In this document: piece by piece, positions 7,784 to 16,454 of the stretch
Layout of the letters: the number at the start of each line of letters is the position of its first letter
Numbering within the stretch: position 1 is the first letter of the stretch
Assembly: GCA_018433595.1 (NCBI GenBank)
Contig: JAHDQY010000019.1
Location: 41,646-105,645, forward strand
Length of the DNA stretch: 64,000 nt
Reading direction: 5' to 3'
From: Synergistales bacterium
Lineage (GTDB): Bacteria; Synergistota; Synergistia; Synergistales; Aminithiophilaceae
Program-made: the position numbers and the translations under genes
The notes under the pieces: generated by a model
What the model was told of the DNA's origin: nothing
The model's database searches: none
What the model saw: only the letters and a program-made list of their open reading frames with translations

Positions 7784-9237
7784 ATCCCGTTCTGGCCATC
7801 GTCGCCCCCTTCCTGGCGGCCTTCACGATCCCCCTCTTCTTCGTCTTCCGCAAGAGATGGATCGGCAGCTCCATCGTCCTCTTCGGGATCCTGTCGGCGC
7901 TCCTCTCGCTGTTCGTCGCCGCCGGGGGAGAGCGGGCAGTGGTCATGGGCGGCTGGAACCCGGAAGTCGGCATCACCCTCGTCGTCGACAGCCTCTCGAC
8001 GGCCTTCCTCATCCTGGCTGCTCTGGGCTTTTCGGCCTCCCTCTCGGCGGCGACGGAGGCCTTCGGCTACGGCCCCTGGCGTTTCTACGTCCTCTTCTTC
8101 CTCAGCTGGGCCGCCACGAACGGCATCATCCTCACCGGCGACCTCTTCAACCTCTTCGTCTTCTTCGAGATCTTCTCCGTCGCCGCCTACCTCGTCGTGG
8201 CCTACCCGCCCCGGTCCTGGCAGGCCATCGAGGCCGGCTTCAAGTACCTCATCTTCGGCACCGTCGGGGCTCTCTTCCTCCTCATCGGCATCGCCTACGC
8301 CTTCATGGCCACGGGACAGCTCAACATGGCCATCCTGGCCCGGGTTCTGCCCCGCGCGCCGGAAACAACCCTTTCCGTCGTCATCGGCTGCCTCGTCGTC
8401 GGCCTTTTCATCAAGAGCGGCACCGTCCCCGGCCATTTCTGGCTTCCCGACGCCCACTCGTCGGCCCAGACGCCGGTAAGCGCCCTTCTTTCGGGCGTCT
8501 TCGTCAAGGTCTCTCTCTACGCCCTCATCCGGCTGACCTTTCTCCTCTTCGGCAACGCCGACGGCCGCGTCTTTTTCGTCCTCCTCCTCTTCGGGACGGT
8601 CACCCTCTGCCTGGGGCACCTCATGGCCTTTCAGCAGGAGGACATCAAACGCCTTCTCGCCTACTCGACGGTGGCCCAGGTGGGGACCATCGTCATCGCC
8701 ATAGGATGTGCCTCGGCGGGAGGCATCGCCGCCGCCGTCTATCACGCCTTCAATCACATGGCCGCCAAGATGGGCCTTTTCCTCGTCGCCGGCGTTCTCG
8801 CCGAGGACCGGGCCAGCCGCGACATCGCCCAGATGCGGGGGCTTTTCCGTCATCGCCCCCTCTTCGTCCTCGCCTTCTGCCTCTTCGCCGCCTCCATCGC
8901 CGGCATCCCCCCCCTGAACGGCTTCATGAGCAAATGGTTCCTCCTCGTCGCCGCCGCCGAAAGAGGGGCTCTCATCCCCGCCGCAGCCGTCGTTGCCGGA
9001 ACGGTCCTCTCGGCGGCCTATTACCTCCGGGCCATCACCGCCTTCTTCTCCCCCGCCGAAACGGAGCCCCCCCATCTCCGTCCCCATCCCGTCACGGGAG
9101 CCATCGTCATGCTCCTTGCCCTCCTCGGCCTCGTGCTTGCGCTGGCGCCTTACATCGATCCCCTGAGGGAAGGACTCCTTGCCGTCGGCAGCGACACCTC
9201 AAGCGGAGCCCGCTACATCGGAAGGGTCCTGCAATGA
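7780..9237 (+). CDS. mnhD: Antiporter subunit MnhD/MbhH-like (NuoN/L family)
   Basis: 485 residues, ~14 transmembrane segments, Proton_antipo_M family. Diagnostic segments: GDLFNLFVFFEIFSVAAYL (~residues 118-136, with the lumenal-channel Glu), KSGTVPGHFWLPDAHSSAQT (~212-231), DIKRLLAYSTVAQVG (~288-302) and YHAFNHMAAKMGLF. It should conduct cations or protons as the main channel subunit. It occupies the MbhH position of the operon. Confidence 0.93.
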   Translation: MNPVLAIVAPFLAAFTIPLFFVFRKRWIGSSIVLFGILSALLSLFVAAGGERAVVMGGWNPEVGITLVVDSLSTAFLILAALGFSASLSAATEAFGYGPWRFYVLFFLSWAATNGIILTGDLFNLFVFFEIFSVAAYLVVAYPPRSWQAIEAGFKYLIFGTVGALFLLIGIAYAFMATGQLNMAILARVLPRAPETTLSVVIGCLVVGLFIKSGTVPGHFWLPDAHSSAQTPVSALLSGVFVKVSLYALIRLTFLLFGNADGRVFFVLLLFGTVTLCLGHLMAFQQEDIKRLLAYSTVAQVGTIVIAIGCASAGGIAAAVYHAFNHMAAKMGLFLVAGVLAEDRASRDIAQMRGLFRHRPLFVLAFCLFAASIAGIPPLNGFMSKWFLLVAAAERGALIPAAAVVAGTVLSAAYYLRAITAFFSPAETEPPHLRPHPVTGAIVMLLALLGLVLALAPYIDPLREGLLAVGSDTSSGARYIGRVLQ

Positions 9238-9338
9238 TCGACCGACTCTCGGCGACCCTGACGGCTCGCTCGACAATCATGACCGTCCCGGCCTTGCCTG
9301 AGGGGCAGGACCGCGCCGTTCCCGTGAAAGGAGCGTGA
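9234..9338 (+). CDS. Possible 34-residue ORF between the two MnhD-type genes
   Basis: Starts at the ATG overlapping the mnhD stop (ATGA) and ends four bases before the next gene's ATG. The product is a 34-residue hydrophilic peptide with no recognisable family. Its only support is the perfect stop/start coupling and the fact that it fills the only sizeable gap inside the operon. It may merely be a spacer that lets ribosomes reach the AAAGGAG site of the following gene. Confidence 0.25.
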   Translation: MIDRLSATLTARSTIMTVPALPEGQDRAVPVKGA

Positions 9339-9341
9339 CCG

Positions 9342-10736
9342 ATGACCCGACCGGACAGCCTCTCTTTGATCATGATCGCCCTGGCCCTCTTCATGACCGT
9401 CGCCTCCTCCCTCTTCGCCGGTGCAAAAGGGAAGGAAGCCTTCTGGAGAGACCTCGCCCCGCTCTGGCTTTTCTGCCTCTTCGCCTGCCTGACGGCCCTC
9501 GCCTCGACCTGGCTCTCCTTCATCATCGGCCTCGAACTGTCGACGCTCTCCCTCTTCACCGTCATCCGCAGAGGCGACGAGGCGACGTCGCGCCTCTATC
9601 TGCTGGCCCAGCTGTCGGGCGCCTCGGTCCTCCTCTTCGCGACGGCCCTGGGATCCTCCTTCGGCGGGAACCTCCCCCTCGGCCCCGTGTCGGAGAAACT
9701 CTTTCCTCTCTTCGTCATCGGCCTCGGCGTCAAGGCCGCCCTGCCGGGCCTCCACTTCTGGCTTCCCCGAACCCACAGCCAGGCCCCGACGGAATCAAGC
9801 GCCCTCCTTTCGGGCTACGCCGTCAAAATGGGCATCTACGGGCTGCTCCGCCTCGTCGACGGCCCCTCGCCGCCGCTCCTCCTGCTGGGGATCGTCATGG
9901 CCCTCTACGGCGTCGTCCAGGCCCTCCTCCAGCACGACGCCAAGCGCCTGCTGGCCTATCACACCATCAGCCAACTCGGCTTCATCGTCGCCGCCCTCTC
10001 GACAGGCACACCTCTGGGACGGACGGCGGCCCTCTTCCACGTCGTCGCCCACGCCCTCTTCAAGGGACTCCTCTTCCTCTCGGCGGGAAGCCTGGAAAAG
10101 CTCTACGGCAGCCGTGACCTCAACCAGCTCGGTCGGGCGGGCCGGGATGCCCCCCTCCTGTTCGGGCTCTTTCTCGTCGGCGCCTCGGCCATCGCCGGCT
10201 GCCCCTTCACCAGCGGCTACGCCGCCAAAATCGTCATCAAAAGCGCCCTGGCCGACCAGGGACAGGCCGTCCTGGGGCTCCAGCTCGCAGGATTGGGAAC
10301 GACCCTCTCCTTCTGCAAATTCGGCTGCTACGGCTTCTTCCGCTCCCTGGGGAATAAAAAAGGAGGAAGCCCATCGGGCTCCCCCGGCAAAAACGCCTAC
10401 GCCGCCATGGGGCTTCTGGCCCTGGCAACGATCTTTCTCGGCATCACGCCACTTTTTCTTCCTCTTCTGCCGCTGGGAGCAAAAGCCCTCCTGGCGCCGC
10501 AAGCCCTCGTCGACGGCCTCATCCCCCTCGTCGGAGGAGCCGCTCTCTTCGCCCTCTTCCCCCGGCTTTTCCGCCCCCGCCAGGGCGACGTTGCCGACGT
10601 CGAAAATGCCCTCGTCCCGGCGGGACGCCTTCTCCTTCGTCCCCTCGCCTTTCTTCGGAGAAGCCACACGGGCAGGCTCCGGACCTACATCGCCCTCATC
10701 GTCGCCGCCCTCATCGCCATCTTCCATAGCCTCTGA
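9342..10736 (+). CDS. Second MnhD/NuoN-type antiporter subunit
   Basis: 464 residues, ~14 helices, Proton_antipo_M family. It has FIIGLELSTLSLFTVI (~residues 60-75), KAALPGLHFWLPRTHSQAPT (~residues 131-150), DAKRLLAYHTISQLGF (~200-215) and HVVAHALFKGLLFLSAG (~232-248). The membrane Glu and Lys positions typical of ion-pumping NuoL/M/N homologues are present. RBS AAAGGAG precedes ATG 9342. No hydrogenase or oxidoreductase subunit follows; the next gene is on the opposite strand 26 bases away. Confidence 0.9.
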   Translation: MTRPDSLSLIMIALALFMTVASSLFAGAKGKEAFWRDLAPLWLFCLFACLTALASTWLSFIIGLELSTLSLFTVIRRGDEATSRLYLLAQLSGASVLLFATALGSSFGGNLPLGPVSEKLFPLFVIGLGVKAALPGLHFWLPRTHSQAPTESSALLSGYAVKMGIYGLLRLVDGPSPPLLLLGIVMALYGVVQALLQHDAKRLLAYHTISQLGFIVAALSTGTPLGRTAALFHVVAHALFKGLLFLSAGSLEKLYGSRDLNQLGRAGRDAPLLFGLFLVGASAIAGCPFTSGYAAKIVIKSALADQGQAVLGLQLAGLGTTLSFCKFGCYGFFRSLGNKKGGSPSGSPGKNAYAAMGLLALATIFLGITPLFLPLLPLGAKALLAPQALVDGLIPLVGGAALFALFPRLFRPRQGDVADVENALVPAGRLLLRPLAFLRRSHTGRLRTYIALIVAALIAIFHSL

Positions 10737-10762
10737 TAAAAGGGACGAACTGCCCCCGCGAC

Positions 10763-11950
10763 TCAGTCAAGGCATCTATCAACTATTCTATCCATCCATG
10801 TTGAAATTCCAGCCTCTGTTGAATTGGCCAATATCACAACAGTAAAATGCCGCTCAGGAATGCGGAGGATACCCGTCCTAAACCCCAGCCACCGCCCTCC
10901 ATGCGAGAGCATTTTGCATCCTTCTGCTTCGCCGACTCTCCAGCCGAACCCGTAATGGATGTCCTTGCCATGGTTCGTTTTTCCTGAAGTGAACGCTTCC
11001 TCTATCGCACTTGAGCTTACAAGCTCTTCCGTATATAGAGCCTGATCCCATTTATACATGTCCTCAATCGTCGTATATATATTATTATGGCCATAAATTG
11101 CATTTTGTGGCGCATAATCAATTTCAGAGTAAACTCCTCCGGAAAACAAATAACTGCTAGCGCTATTTTTAATTGTCGGTCGCGATTTATCACATAGGAC
11201 AGTTCTATTCATTTTGAGTGGTTCAAATATGTTTTCTTCTAAAAAAGAGGCAAATTTTTGCCCTGAAACAATTTCTACGATTTGTGCGAGAACAACATAT
11301 CCGGAGTTGCTATATTCCCATTCTGTCCCTGGAGTAAATCGTGGCTCTTCAGTCTGAGAAATAACCTTCAAGACATCTTTTACTGTCGGCTCAAACTCAC
11401 TTGGTTTGCTTTTCAGCGATCTTGGCCAATTCAAATCAATTAACCCTCTTGCAATTAAAATGGCCTCGCAATCCGGCAAACCGCTAGTGTGAACAAGCAG
11501 ATGTCTGATCGTTATTGCTTCAGCATAAGGCGGAAATTTTGGAAAATAGTTACAAATGGAATCGTCATATGATAATTTGGCACGCTCTACCAACATCATG
11601 ATTGCCATTGCCGTAAACTGTTTAGTGATTGACCCGATAAGGAAAGCCGTATCAGGAGTGATAGGTTTTTTATTCTCAAGGTTACTGAGGCCATAGCCTT
11701 TCTTCAACAATATTTGACCATCCTTAACCACAAGAACAGCCGCTCCCGGAATATCATTTCTATCCTCTGGAGACAACAATTGATCGACTTCTTGAACAAG
11801 AGCTTCTTTTAATTGCATGTGGCTCAAGGCGTCAACGCGAAGCGGAATGACAAGTATTCCAGCAACGATAGCGACCACTGCAAGAACAGACGGGGCAGAA
11901 AGAGCGGATGGGCTTGCATGACCTGATGAATTCAGCTTTCCTGTCCGCAT
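10763..11950 (-). CDS. Beta-lactamase-family serine hydrolase (class C/PBP-like)
   Basis: 395 residues with an N-terminal membrane anchor or signal (~residues 20-42). The beta-lactamase/PBP fold (PF00144) motifs are present: Ser107-x-x-Lys110 in GSITK, Tyr213-Ser-Asn in EYSNSGY, and SHGG near residue 355 at the KTG position. It could be a D-aminopeptidase, esterase or PBP-like enzyme; true beta-lactamase activity cannot be claimed. The gene is strikingly AT-rich against very GC-rich neighbours, with many A/T-ending codons, which suggests recent horizontal acquisition. It converges on the antiporter operon. Confidence 0.87.
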   Translation of the reverse strand: MRTGKLNSSGHASPSALSAPSVLAVVAIVAGILVIPLRVDALSHMQLKEALVQEVDQLLSPEDRNDIPGAAVLVVKDGQILLKKGYGLSNLENKKPITPDTAFLIGSITKQFTAMAIMMLVERAKLSYDDSICNYFPKFPPYAEAITIRHLLVHTSGLPDCEAILIARGLIDLNWPRSLKSKPSEFEPTVKDVLKVISQTEEPRFTPGTEWEYSNSGYVVLAQIVEIVSGQKFASFLEENIFEPLKMNRTVLCDKSRPTIKNSASSYLFSGGVYSEIDYAPQNAIYGHNNIYTTIEDMYKWDQALYTEELVSSSAIEEAFTSGKTNHGKDIHYGFGWRVGEAEGCKMLSHGGRWLGFRTGILRIPERHFTVVILANSTEAGISTWMDRIVDRCLD

Positions 11951-12010
11951 AAGAACCTCCTTTTATCAGCCCCTCCATCGAACTGCCTGTTCACACTTGA
12001 CCCCCGCAGC

Positions 12011-12952
12011 TCACCGGGCATAACAGTAGAGACAGCCGTGACGGCAGCTGCCGTAGGCACCGATGTCCTTGCTGCGGATGCAGCGGCATTCCGGGCGCTG
12101 CCCCCGATCCTTGAGCCGCTCCCAGCGCTCGCCTGGGATCTCTCCGAAAAGGCCCCGCTGTCCCCCGGGGGAAGGGCCGGCGAGAAAATCCCTCAGAATC
12201 GGATCGTCGGGAGCGATCCGCAAGAGAAGCTCGCCGTCGACGCAGCGGTTGTGCATGACGCCGTACCGCTCGAGATCGATCTTTTCGGCGCAGGTCGCCG
12301 CCGTCACTCCCCATCTCCGACAGAGGGAGGCGATCCCGTGGGCCAGGTGATGCGCTTCGGCGTCCGTGAAATCGCGGTGTCGGAAACCGGCCCCGGCCAG
12401 ACGGCGCCGCACCTTTCGGTATCTTTCGACGTCGGCGAAGCTGAAGACCAGCTTTTCCGTGTAGGGGTGGAGACGCTCGCCGAGGGACTCGATTCTTGCC
12501 AGAAGGTCTTCGGGACGGAGCGGATCGACCAGGATGAGGGGATCGAAGCGCCAGATCACCCTCTCCCTGCCGAGCCTTTTCGAGAGGGCCTCGAAGGTCG
12601 CCAGCCGTTCTTCAAGCCGGGGGATCTGAGGCTCCAGTCCCTCCCGCTCGTAGTCGTTCAAGGTGTATTGCAGGTAGAAAGCCACGCTGCAGCGTTTCAC
12701 CTCGTCGAGGCGCTCAAGGAGCGGTCGGGGGTTTTTCGACCAGAAGACGACGGCCCGGACTTTTGACAGGGCCACGAGGGCATCTTTGCCGTTGAAGGGA
12801 TTTCTCCAGCGGAGATAGCCCTTCTCCCACCGTTCGAGGAACCCGTCCAGGTGAAAGGCCGGCAGATCCGTCGCCCGGCTCGCCGAGAGGACGAGAGGGG
12901 CGACAGCCTCCCTGACCCCCTCTTCCGTTTCGATTCGGACCTTTTCCCACAT
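12011..12952 (-). CDS. DUF1848 family protein with C-terminal CX3CX2C cluster
   Basis: 313 residues, start ATG 12952; the open frame extends further upstream but has no homologous content there. The body (LSASRATDLPAFH near residues 22-34, then VFWSKNPRPLLERL) is typical of DUF1848, whose function is unknown. The last 25 residues hold five cysteines: 289, 291, 303, 307 and 310, the last three as CRHGCLYC. That spacing equals the radical SAM iron-sulfur motif CX3CX2C, but at the C-terminus. A radical-SAM-like redox role is inference. Confidence 0.82.
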   Translation of the reverse strand: MWEKVRIETEEGVREAVAPLVLSASRATDLPAFHLDGFLERWEKGYLRWRNPFNGKDALVALSKVRAVVFWSKNPRPLLERLDEVKRCSVAFYLQYTLNDYEREGLEPQIPRLEERLATFEALSKRLGRERVIWRFDPLILVDPLRPEDLLARIESLGERLHPYTEKLVFSFADVERYRKVRRRLAGAGFRHRDFTDAEAHHLAHGIASLCRRWGVTAATCAEKIDLERYGVMHNRCVDGELLLRIAPDDPILRDFLAGPSPGGQRGLFGEIPGERWERLKDRGQRPECRCIRSKDIGAYGSCRHGCLYCYAR

Positions 12953-13125
12953 GATCGTTCCTCTCCTGAAGGCGTCATCGAGAGCTTTTTCCCGTCTTTG
13001 CCCTTCAGTTCCCGTCTCCTGGAGGAAGGCTCCATCGGCCTTCGGCGATCCCGTCGGGGTTCCCTGGCGAAGCTTTTTCCCCAGGCCGCGCAACTTTACC
13101 CTTGATTCTACTAAAAAATATCGAA

Positions 13126-14310
13126 TCAGGCCGCCGAGGAGCTTTTTCGGCTTTCTTCGAGCTCGCCGAGCAGATGGGACCCGGCCTCCCTTTCGGTGAC
13201 GGCCTCGGGGGCGAAGAGGAAGGCGCTGACGGCGGCCGTGAAGGGAGCGACCGTGACGAGACCGAAACTCCCCACGAGGGTATGGAGGATTTCGGCCGAG
13301 ACGTACTGCATGTTGAGGACGTTGGCCAGGGGAATGCCCTGGGCGATGAAGACAAGAAGCAGGCTGGAGTAGCTCCCCGTGTAGGCCAGCATGAGCGTCG
13401 TCGTCATCGTCCCCACGACGGCTCTGCCTACGGAGAGGCCGGAACGGAAAAGCTCCTTCCGCGAGAGATCCCGACGCTTTTCGGCCAGCTCCCAGAGGGC
13501 TCCGGCGATGTCCATGGCCAGGTCCATCACGGCGCCCGACGAGGCGAGAAAGATGCCGCCGAGGAAGATGGCCGTGAGATCCAGGTGAGGGAAACCGCTG
13601 TAGAGCAGCGTCTCCGAAAAGGGCTTGACGGCGCCGTGGATGCGAAAGGCGCCGCCGAAAGCCAGAGAGAGACCGCAGGTGAAGAGGACGCCCAGAGTCG
13701 CTCCCAGAAAGGCGGCGAGTCCCTTGCGGCTCAGTCCTCCGACAAGAAGGACGATGACCGCCGTCAGCGTCAGGACAATGGACAGCGAGGAGAGCACGGG
13801 GTCCCATCCTCGGAGAAAACCGGGCAGGAGGACCTTCCAGATCATGAGAGCCGTGAAGAAGAAGGAAAGAAGAGCCCGTGCCCCCGTCCAGCCGCCGAAG
13901 AGAAGAAGGAGGACGCAGAAAAGCCCTAAAAGAAGAGCCTGGACGTCAAGACGGTAATGATCGAGGACGTTGACCTTGGCGATCTCTCCCCGCCCGTTCC
14001 CGTCGACGACGGCCAGGGCCCTGTCGCCGGGGAGAAAGACCTTGTCCAGCTCCAGGCGGCCCATGAGGTGATTGACGGCGTCGGCCTCCTCCCCCCTGTG
14101 TCTTCCTGCCAGGATCTGAACGCGGAGGTCCTGATCTCCCGTGCGGATGAGGCCGCATTGACGCATCGTCGAATTGTCGACGGAAAGGATGCGCACCTTG
14201 ACCCGTTCGGCGCCGTCCTCCACGACATCACCGGAGGGAAGGATCAAAAGGAACAGGGTAAGAAGGAAAATGAAACCTGTCAGAATGTGGTCGCGTCGCT
14301 TGGACGCCAT
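13126..14310 (-). CDS. YibE/F-family membrane protein
   Basis: 394 residues from ATG 14310, chosen because AAGGAGG lies nine bases upstream; the frame also opens 18 codons earlier without an RBS. After one N-terminal helix there is an extracytoplasmic beta-rich region (~residues 30-120), then about seven membrane segments. The family signature is in GGIFLASSGAVMDLAMDIAGAL (quoted here only by its core, SGAVMDLAMDIA, ~residue 265). Function is not established; members occur widely in Firmicutes and Synergistota. Confidence 0.83.
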   Translation of the reverse strand: MASKRRDHILTGFIFLLTLFLLILPSGDVVEDGAERVKVRILSVDNSTMRQCGLIRTGDQDLRVQILAGRHRGEEADAVNHLMGRLELDKVFLPGDRALAVVDGNGRGEIAKVNVLDHYRLDVQALLLGLFCVLLLLFGGWTGARALLSFFFTALMIWKVLLPGFLRGWDPVLSSLSIVLTLTAVIVLLVGGLSRKGLAAFLGATLGVLFTCGLSLAFGGAFRIHGAVKPFSETLLYSGFPHLDLTAIFLGGIFLASSGAVMDLAMDIAGALWELAEKRRDLSRKELFRSGLSVGRAVVGTMTTTLMLAYTGSYSSLLLVFIAQGIPLANVLNMQYVSAEILHTLVGSFGLVTVAPFTAAVSAFLFAPEAVTEREAGSHLLGELEESRKSSSAA

Positions 14311-14333
14311 GGGAAGGACCTCCTTGAAAAACG

Positions 14334-14373
14334 AAAGAGGGCCGAACGGAAAGGACATCCGCACGGCCCCTCG
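14334..14373 (-). terminator. Intrinsic terminator after the alkaline phosphatase gene
   Basis: On the minus strand, GAGGGGCCG...CGGA pairs with TCCG...CGGCCCTC with a few mismatches, followed by TTTCGTTTTT. It sits between the phosphatase stop (14386) and the yibE/F RBS. Confidence 0.7.
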
Positions 14374-14385
14374 GGAAAGGGAGAA

Positions 14386-15912
14386 TCAGTCGCTCAGGCC
14401 GGCTATGGACATGGTTTTCCAGGCGACATCGGTATTGTCGTAGTAGCCGCTGAAAATCTCGGCGCCGACGCCGGAGGCAAAGAGAGCCACGGGGATGCCC
14501 GTGTGGGCGTAAGACGTCCAGCCGATGCCTGCCTTCTGGTTGAGAATCTGGGTCAGCTTGACCGAAAGAGGCTCGTAGCCGCCGTAGAGAAGGAAGGTCG
14601 CCTCGTCCTTGGAACGCTCCTGTTCGCCCTGAAGGGTCCGTTCGAAGGCCCGGCGGATCTCCTCCGCTTCACGGTCGGATAGGACCATGGCCAGCACTTT
14701 TCGGGCCTCGTCATCTCCTGAAGCGGCCTTATCCTCAAGAGCTTTTCTCTCGTCAGCCGTCACGAGGCGCAGGCCGAAGGACTCCGTGATGAGGGGCATC
14801 ATGGCCTCGAAGCGCTTATCGGAACCTTCCTTGAAGGCGGCGATCCTTTTGTCGAAGGCCTCGTAGGATTCCTTCTGGAAGGCGATCTTCTCGAAGAAGG
14901 TCTCATACTGCGTTCCGGCAAAACCCAGGCTCATGCCGCCCGTCTCGTGGTCGCCGACGACGATGATGAGCGTCTCGTCGGGGTGTTTCTCGGCAAAATC
15001 GACGGCCACCTTGACGGCCTCATCGAAGGCGAAGGTGTCAGTGATCGCCGCGGCGGCGTCATTGGCGTGACAGGCCCAGTCGATCTTGCCTCCTTCGACC
15101 ATCATGAAAAAACCTTTCGGATTATCGAGCAGTTCGATGCCCTTGGCGGTGAATTCGGCCAGGGAGAGTTCACCCTCGCACCGATCCATGTCGTAGGGCA
15201 TGGCGTTGCTTCCGTCGAGAACGGGATTGACGGCGATGATCGGTTTTCCCGGAGCGGAGGCCAAAATGGACTGACGGTCGCGAAGGACGGCATAGCCCTT
15301 TTCGGCGGCGATGTCGTAGAGATCGGGTCGATCTTTCTTTTTGCCCCTGTTCTGGTGAATCCCGCCGCCGGCAAAATAATCGAAGCCGCTGTCGATAAGC
15401 TGCCGGCCGATTTCATAATAATCGTTGCGGGAGGGCTGGGAGGCATAGAAGGAAGCGGGAGTGGCGTGGTTGAGGGAGACCGTCGAGAGGATACCCACCT
15501 TCATCCCGGCCGCCTTGGCCATCTGGGCGACGGTGGTGAACTTCTTCGTCTTCGTCGGGTCCATCCCGATGACGCCGTTATCGGTCTTGTAGCCCGACGC
15601 GAGAGAGGTGGCCGCCGGAGCCGAATCGGTGATGAAGGAGTTGCTCGAATAGGTGGTGATCATGCCCTGAACGGGGAGACTGCTGAGGGTGAGTTTCCGG
15701 AGGGAAGGTTCCTTTCCTGAAGCTTCGAGGGAGCTCCTGTAGATCTCGGCGGCGTTGACCTGCTGAAGCCCCATGCCGTCGCCGATGAAGACGAAAACGT
15801 ACCTGGCCTTCGGACCGCTCCAGTCGTTGTTCGTCTCCGCCGCCGCGAAGGTCGCGAAAAGGAACAGCGCCAGGAGGGTCAGCCCCACTTTCTTCCAGGT
15901 GAAACGATTCAT
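14386..15912 (-). CDS. Alkaline phosphatase, exported
   Basis: 508 residues from ATG 15912 (AGGAGG ten bases upstream). Signal peptide: residues 1-25 (LTLLALFLFATFAAA). Metal and catalytic sites are clear: Asp45 in FIGDGMG, Ser97 nucleophile in ITDSAPAATSLASG, VGDHETGG (metal Asp/His) near residue 320 and YAHTGIPVALFASG (metal His) near residue 465. It hydrolyses phosphate monoesters outside the cytoplasmic membrane. The family is PhoA-like. The gene stands alone and no Pho box was recognised upstream. Confidence 0.92.
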   Translation of the reverse strand: MNRFTWKKVGLTLLALFLFATFAAAETNNDWSGPKARYVFVFIGDGMGLQQVNAAEIYRSSLEASGKEPSLRKLTLSSLPVQGMITTYSSNSFITDSAPAATSLASGYKTDNGVIGMDPTKTKKFTTVAQMAKAAGMKVGILSTVSLNHATPASFYASQPSRNDYYEIGRQLIDSGFDYFAGGGIHQNRGKKKDRPDLYDIAAEKGYAVLRDRQSILASAPGKPIIAVNPVLDGSNAMPYDMDRCEGELSLAEFTAKGIELLDNPKGFFMMVEGGKIDWACHANDAAAAITDTFAFDEAVKVAVDFAEKHPDETLIIVVGDHETGGMSLGFAGTQYETFFEKIAFQKESYEAFDKRIAAFKEGSDKRFEAMMPLITESFGLRLVTADERKALEDKAASGDDEARKVLAMVLSDREAEEIRRAFERTLQGEQERSKDEATFLLYGGYEPLSVKLTQILNQKAGIGWTSYAHTGIPVALFASGVGAEIFSGYYDNTDVAWKTMSIAGLSD

Positions 15913-16022
15913 GCCGTCATGACCTCCTCGAAAGAATTTGAGGTCATTATCGTCAACGGCCGTCACGGAAGGGTCACGGCAACCTTCCAGTTCCGTAAAG
16001 ATCGAGCAAGGGTTCAGACCCC

Positions 16023-16454
16023 TTAGTTGAGAGCCTCCAGAGCCAGAAGGTAGCTCCGGGGTCCGAAGCCCATGACAAGGCCGGCGGCGACGGCCGTGAG
16101 GTAGCTGTGGCGGCGGAAGGACTCCCGAGCGGCGGTGTTGGTGAGGTGGACCTCGACGACGGGGACGGAGACGGCGGCGACGGCGTCGCGGAGGGCGATG
16201 CTGGTGTGGCTGTAGGCGGCCCCGTTGAGGACGATGCCATCGGCCTCGTCGCCGCCGCGATGGACGAGATCGACCAGTTCCCCTTCGTGGTTGCTCTGGA
16301 AGGTCCTCACCTCGACCCCCCGCTCTCTCCCCCAGAGGCGGCAGAGTTCCTCGATCTCTCCGAGAGTCGCCTTGCCGTAGAGGGTGGGCTCCCTTCGGCC
16401 GAGAAGGTTCAGATTCGGCCCGTTGATGACGTAAAGAACTCCCTTTCGTTCCAC
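16023..16454 (-). CDS. aroQ: 3-Dehydroquinate dehydratase, type II
   Basis: 143 residues, normal for dodecameric type II DHQase. It catalyses step three of the shikimate pathway. Motifs: VINGPNLNLLGRREPTLYG (residues ~8-27, with catalytic Tyr26 and Arg), QSNHEGELVD, LNGAAYSHTSIALRD (~75-90) and EVHLTNTAARESFRRHS. It is the last gene of the aro operon and starts 46 bases inside the aroKB 3' end, an unusually long overlap. Confidence 0.96.
   Translation of the reverse strand: MERKGVLYVINGPNLNLLGRREPTLYGKATLGEIEELCRLWGRERGVEVRTFQSNHEGELVDLVHRGGDEADGIVLNGAAYSHTSIALRDAVAAVSVPVVEVHLTNTAARESFRRHSYLTAVAAGLVMGFGPRSYLLALEALN

Noticed and set aside
5309..10736. Complete membrane-bound hydrogenase or complex I operon
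   Set aside because: No NiFe-subunit, NuoB/D/H-like or ferredoxin-like gene is present; the next gene is an unrelated hydrolase on the other strand.
11985..12003. tgttcacacttgaccccc as another copy of the 61-kb repeat
   Set aside because: Only about half the positions agree and the order of the core differs; too weak to call.
12953..13807. Upstream extension of the DUF1848 frame by 285 codons
   Set aside because: It lies antisense/out of frame within the yibE/F gene, is low in complexity and shows no homology. The ATG at 12952 begins the conserved domain.
15913..16022. Pho box before the alkaline phosphatase
   Set aside because: Repeats such as gtgacggaag/gtcacgg are present but do not fit the spaced CTGTCAT-type consensus; not reported as a site.
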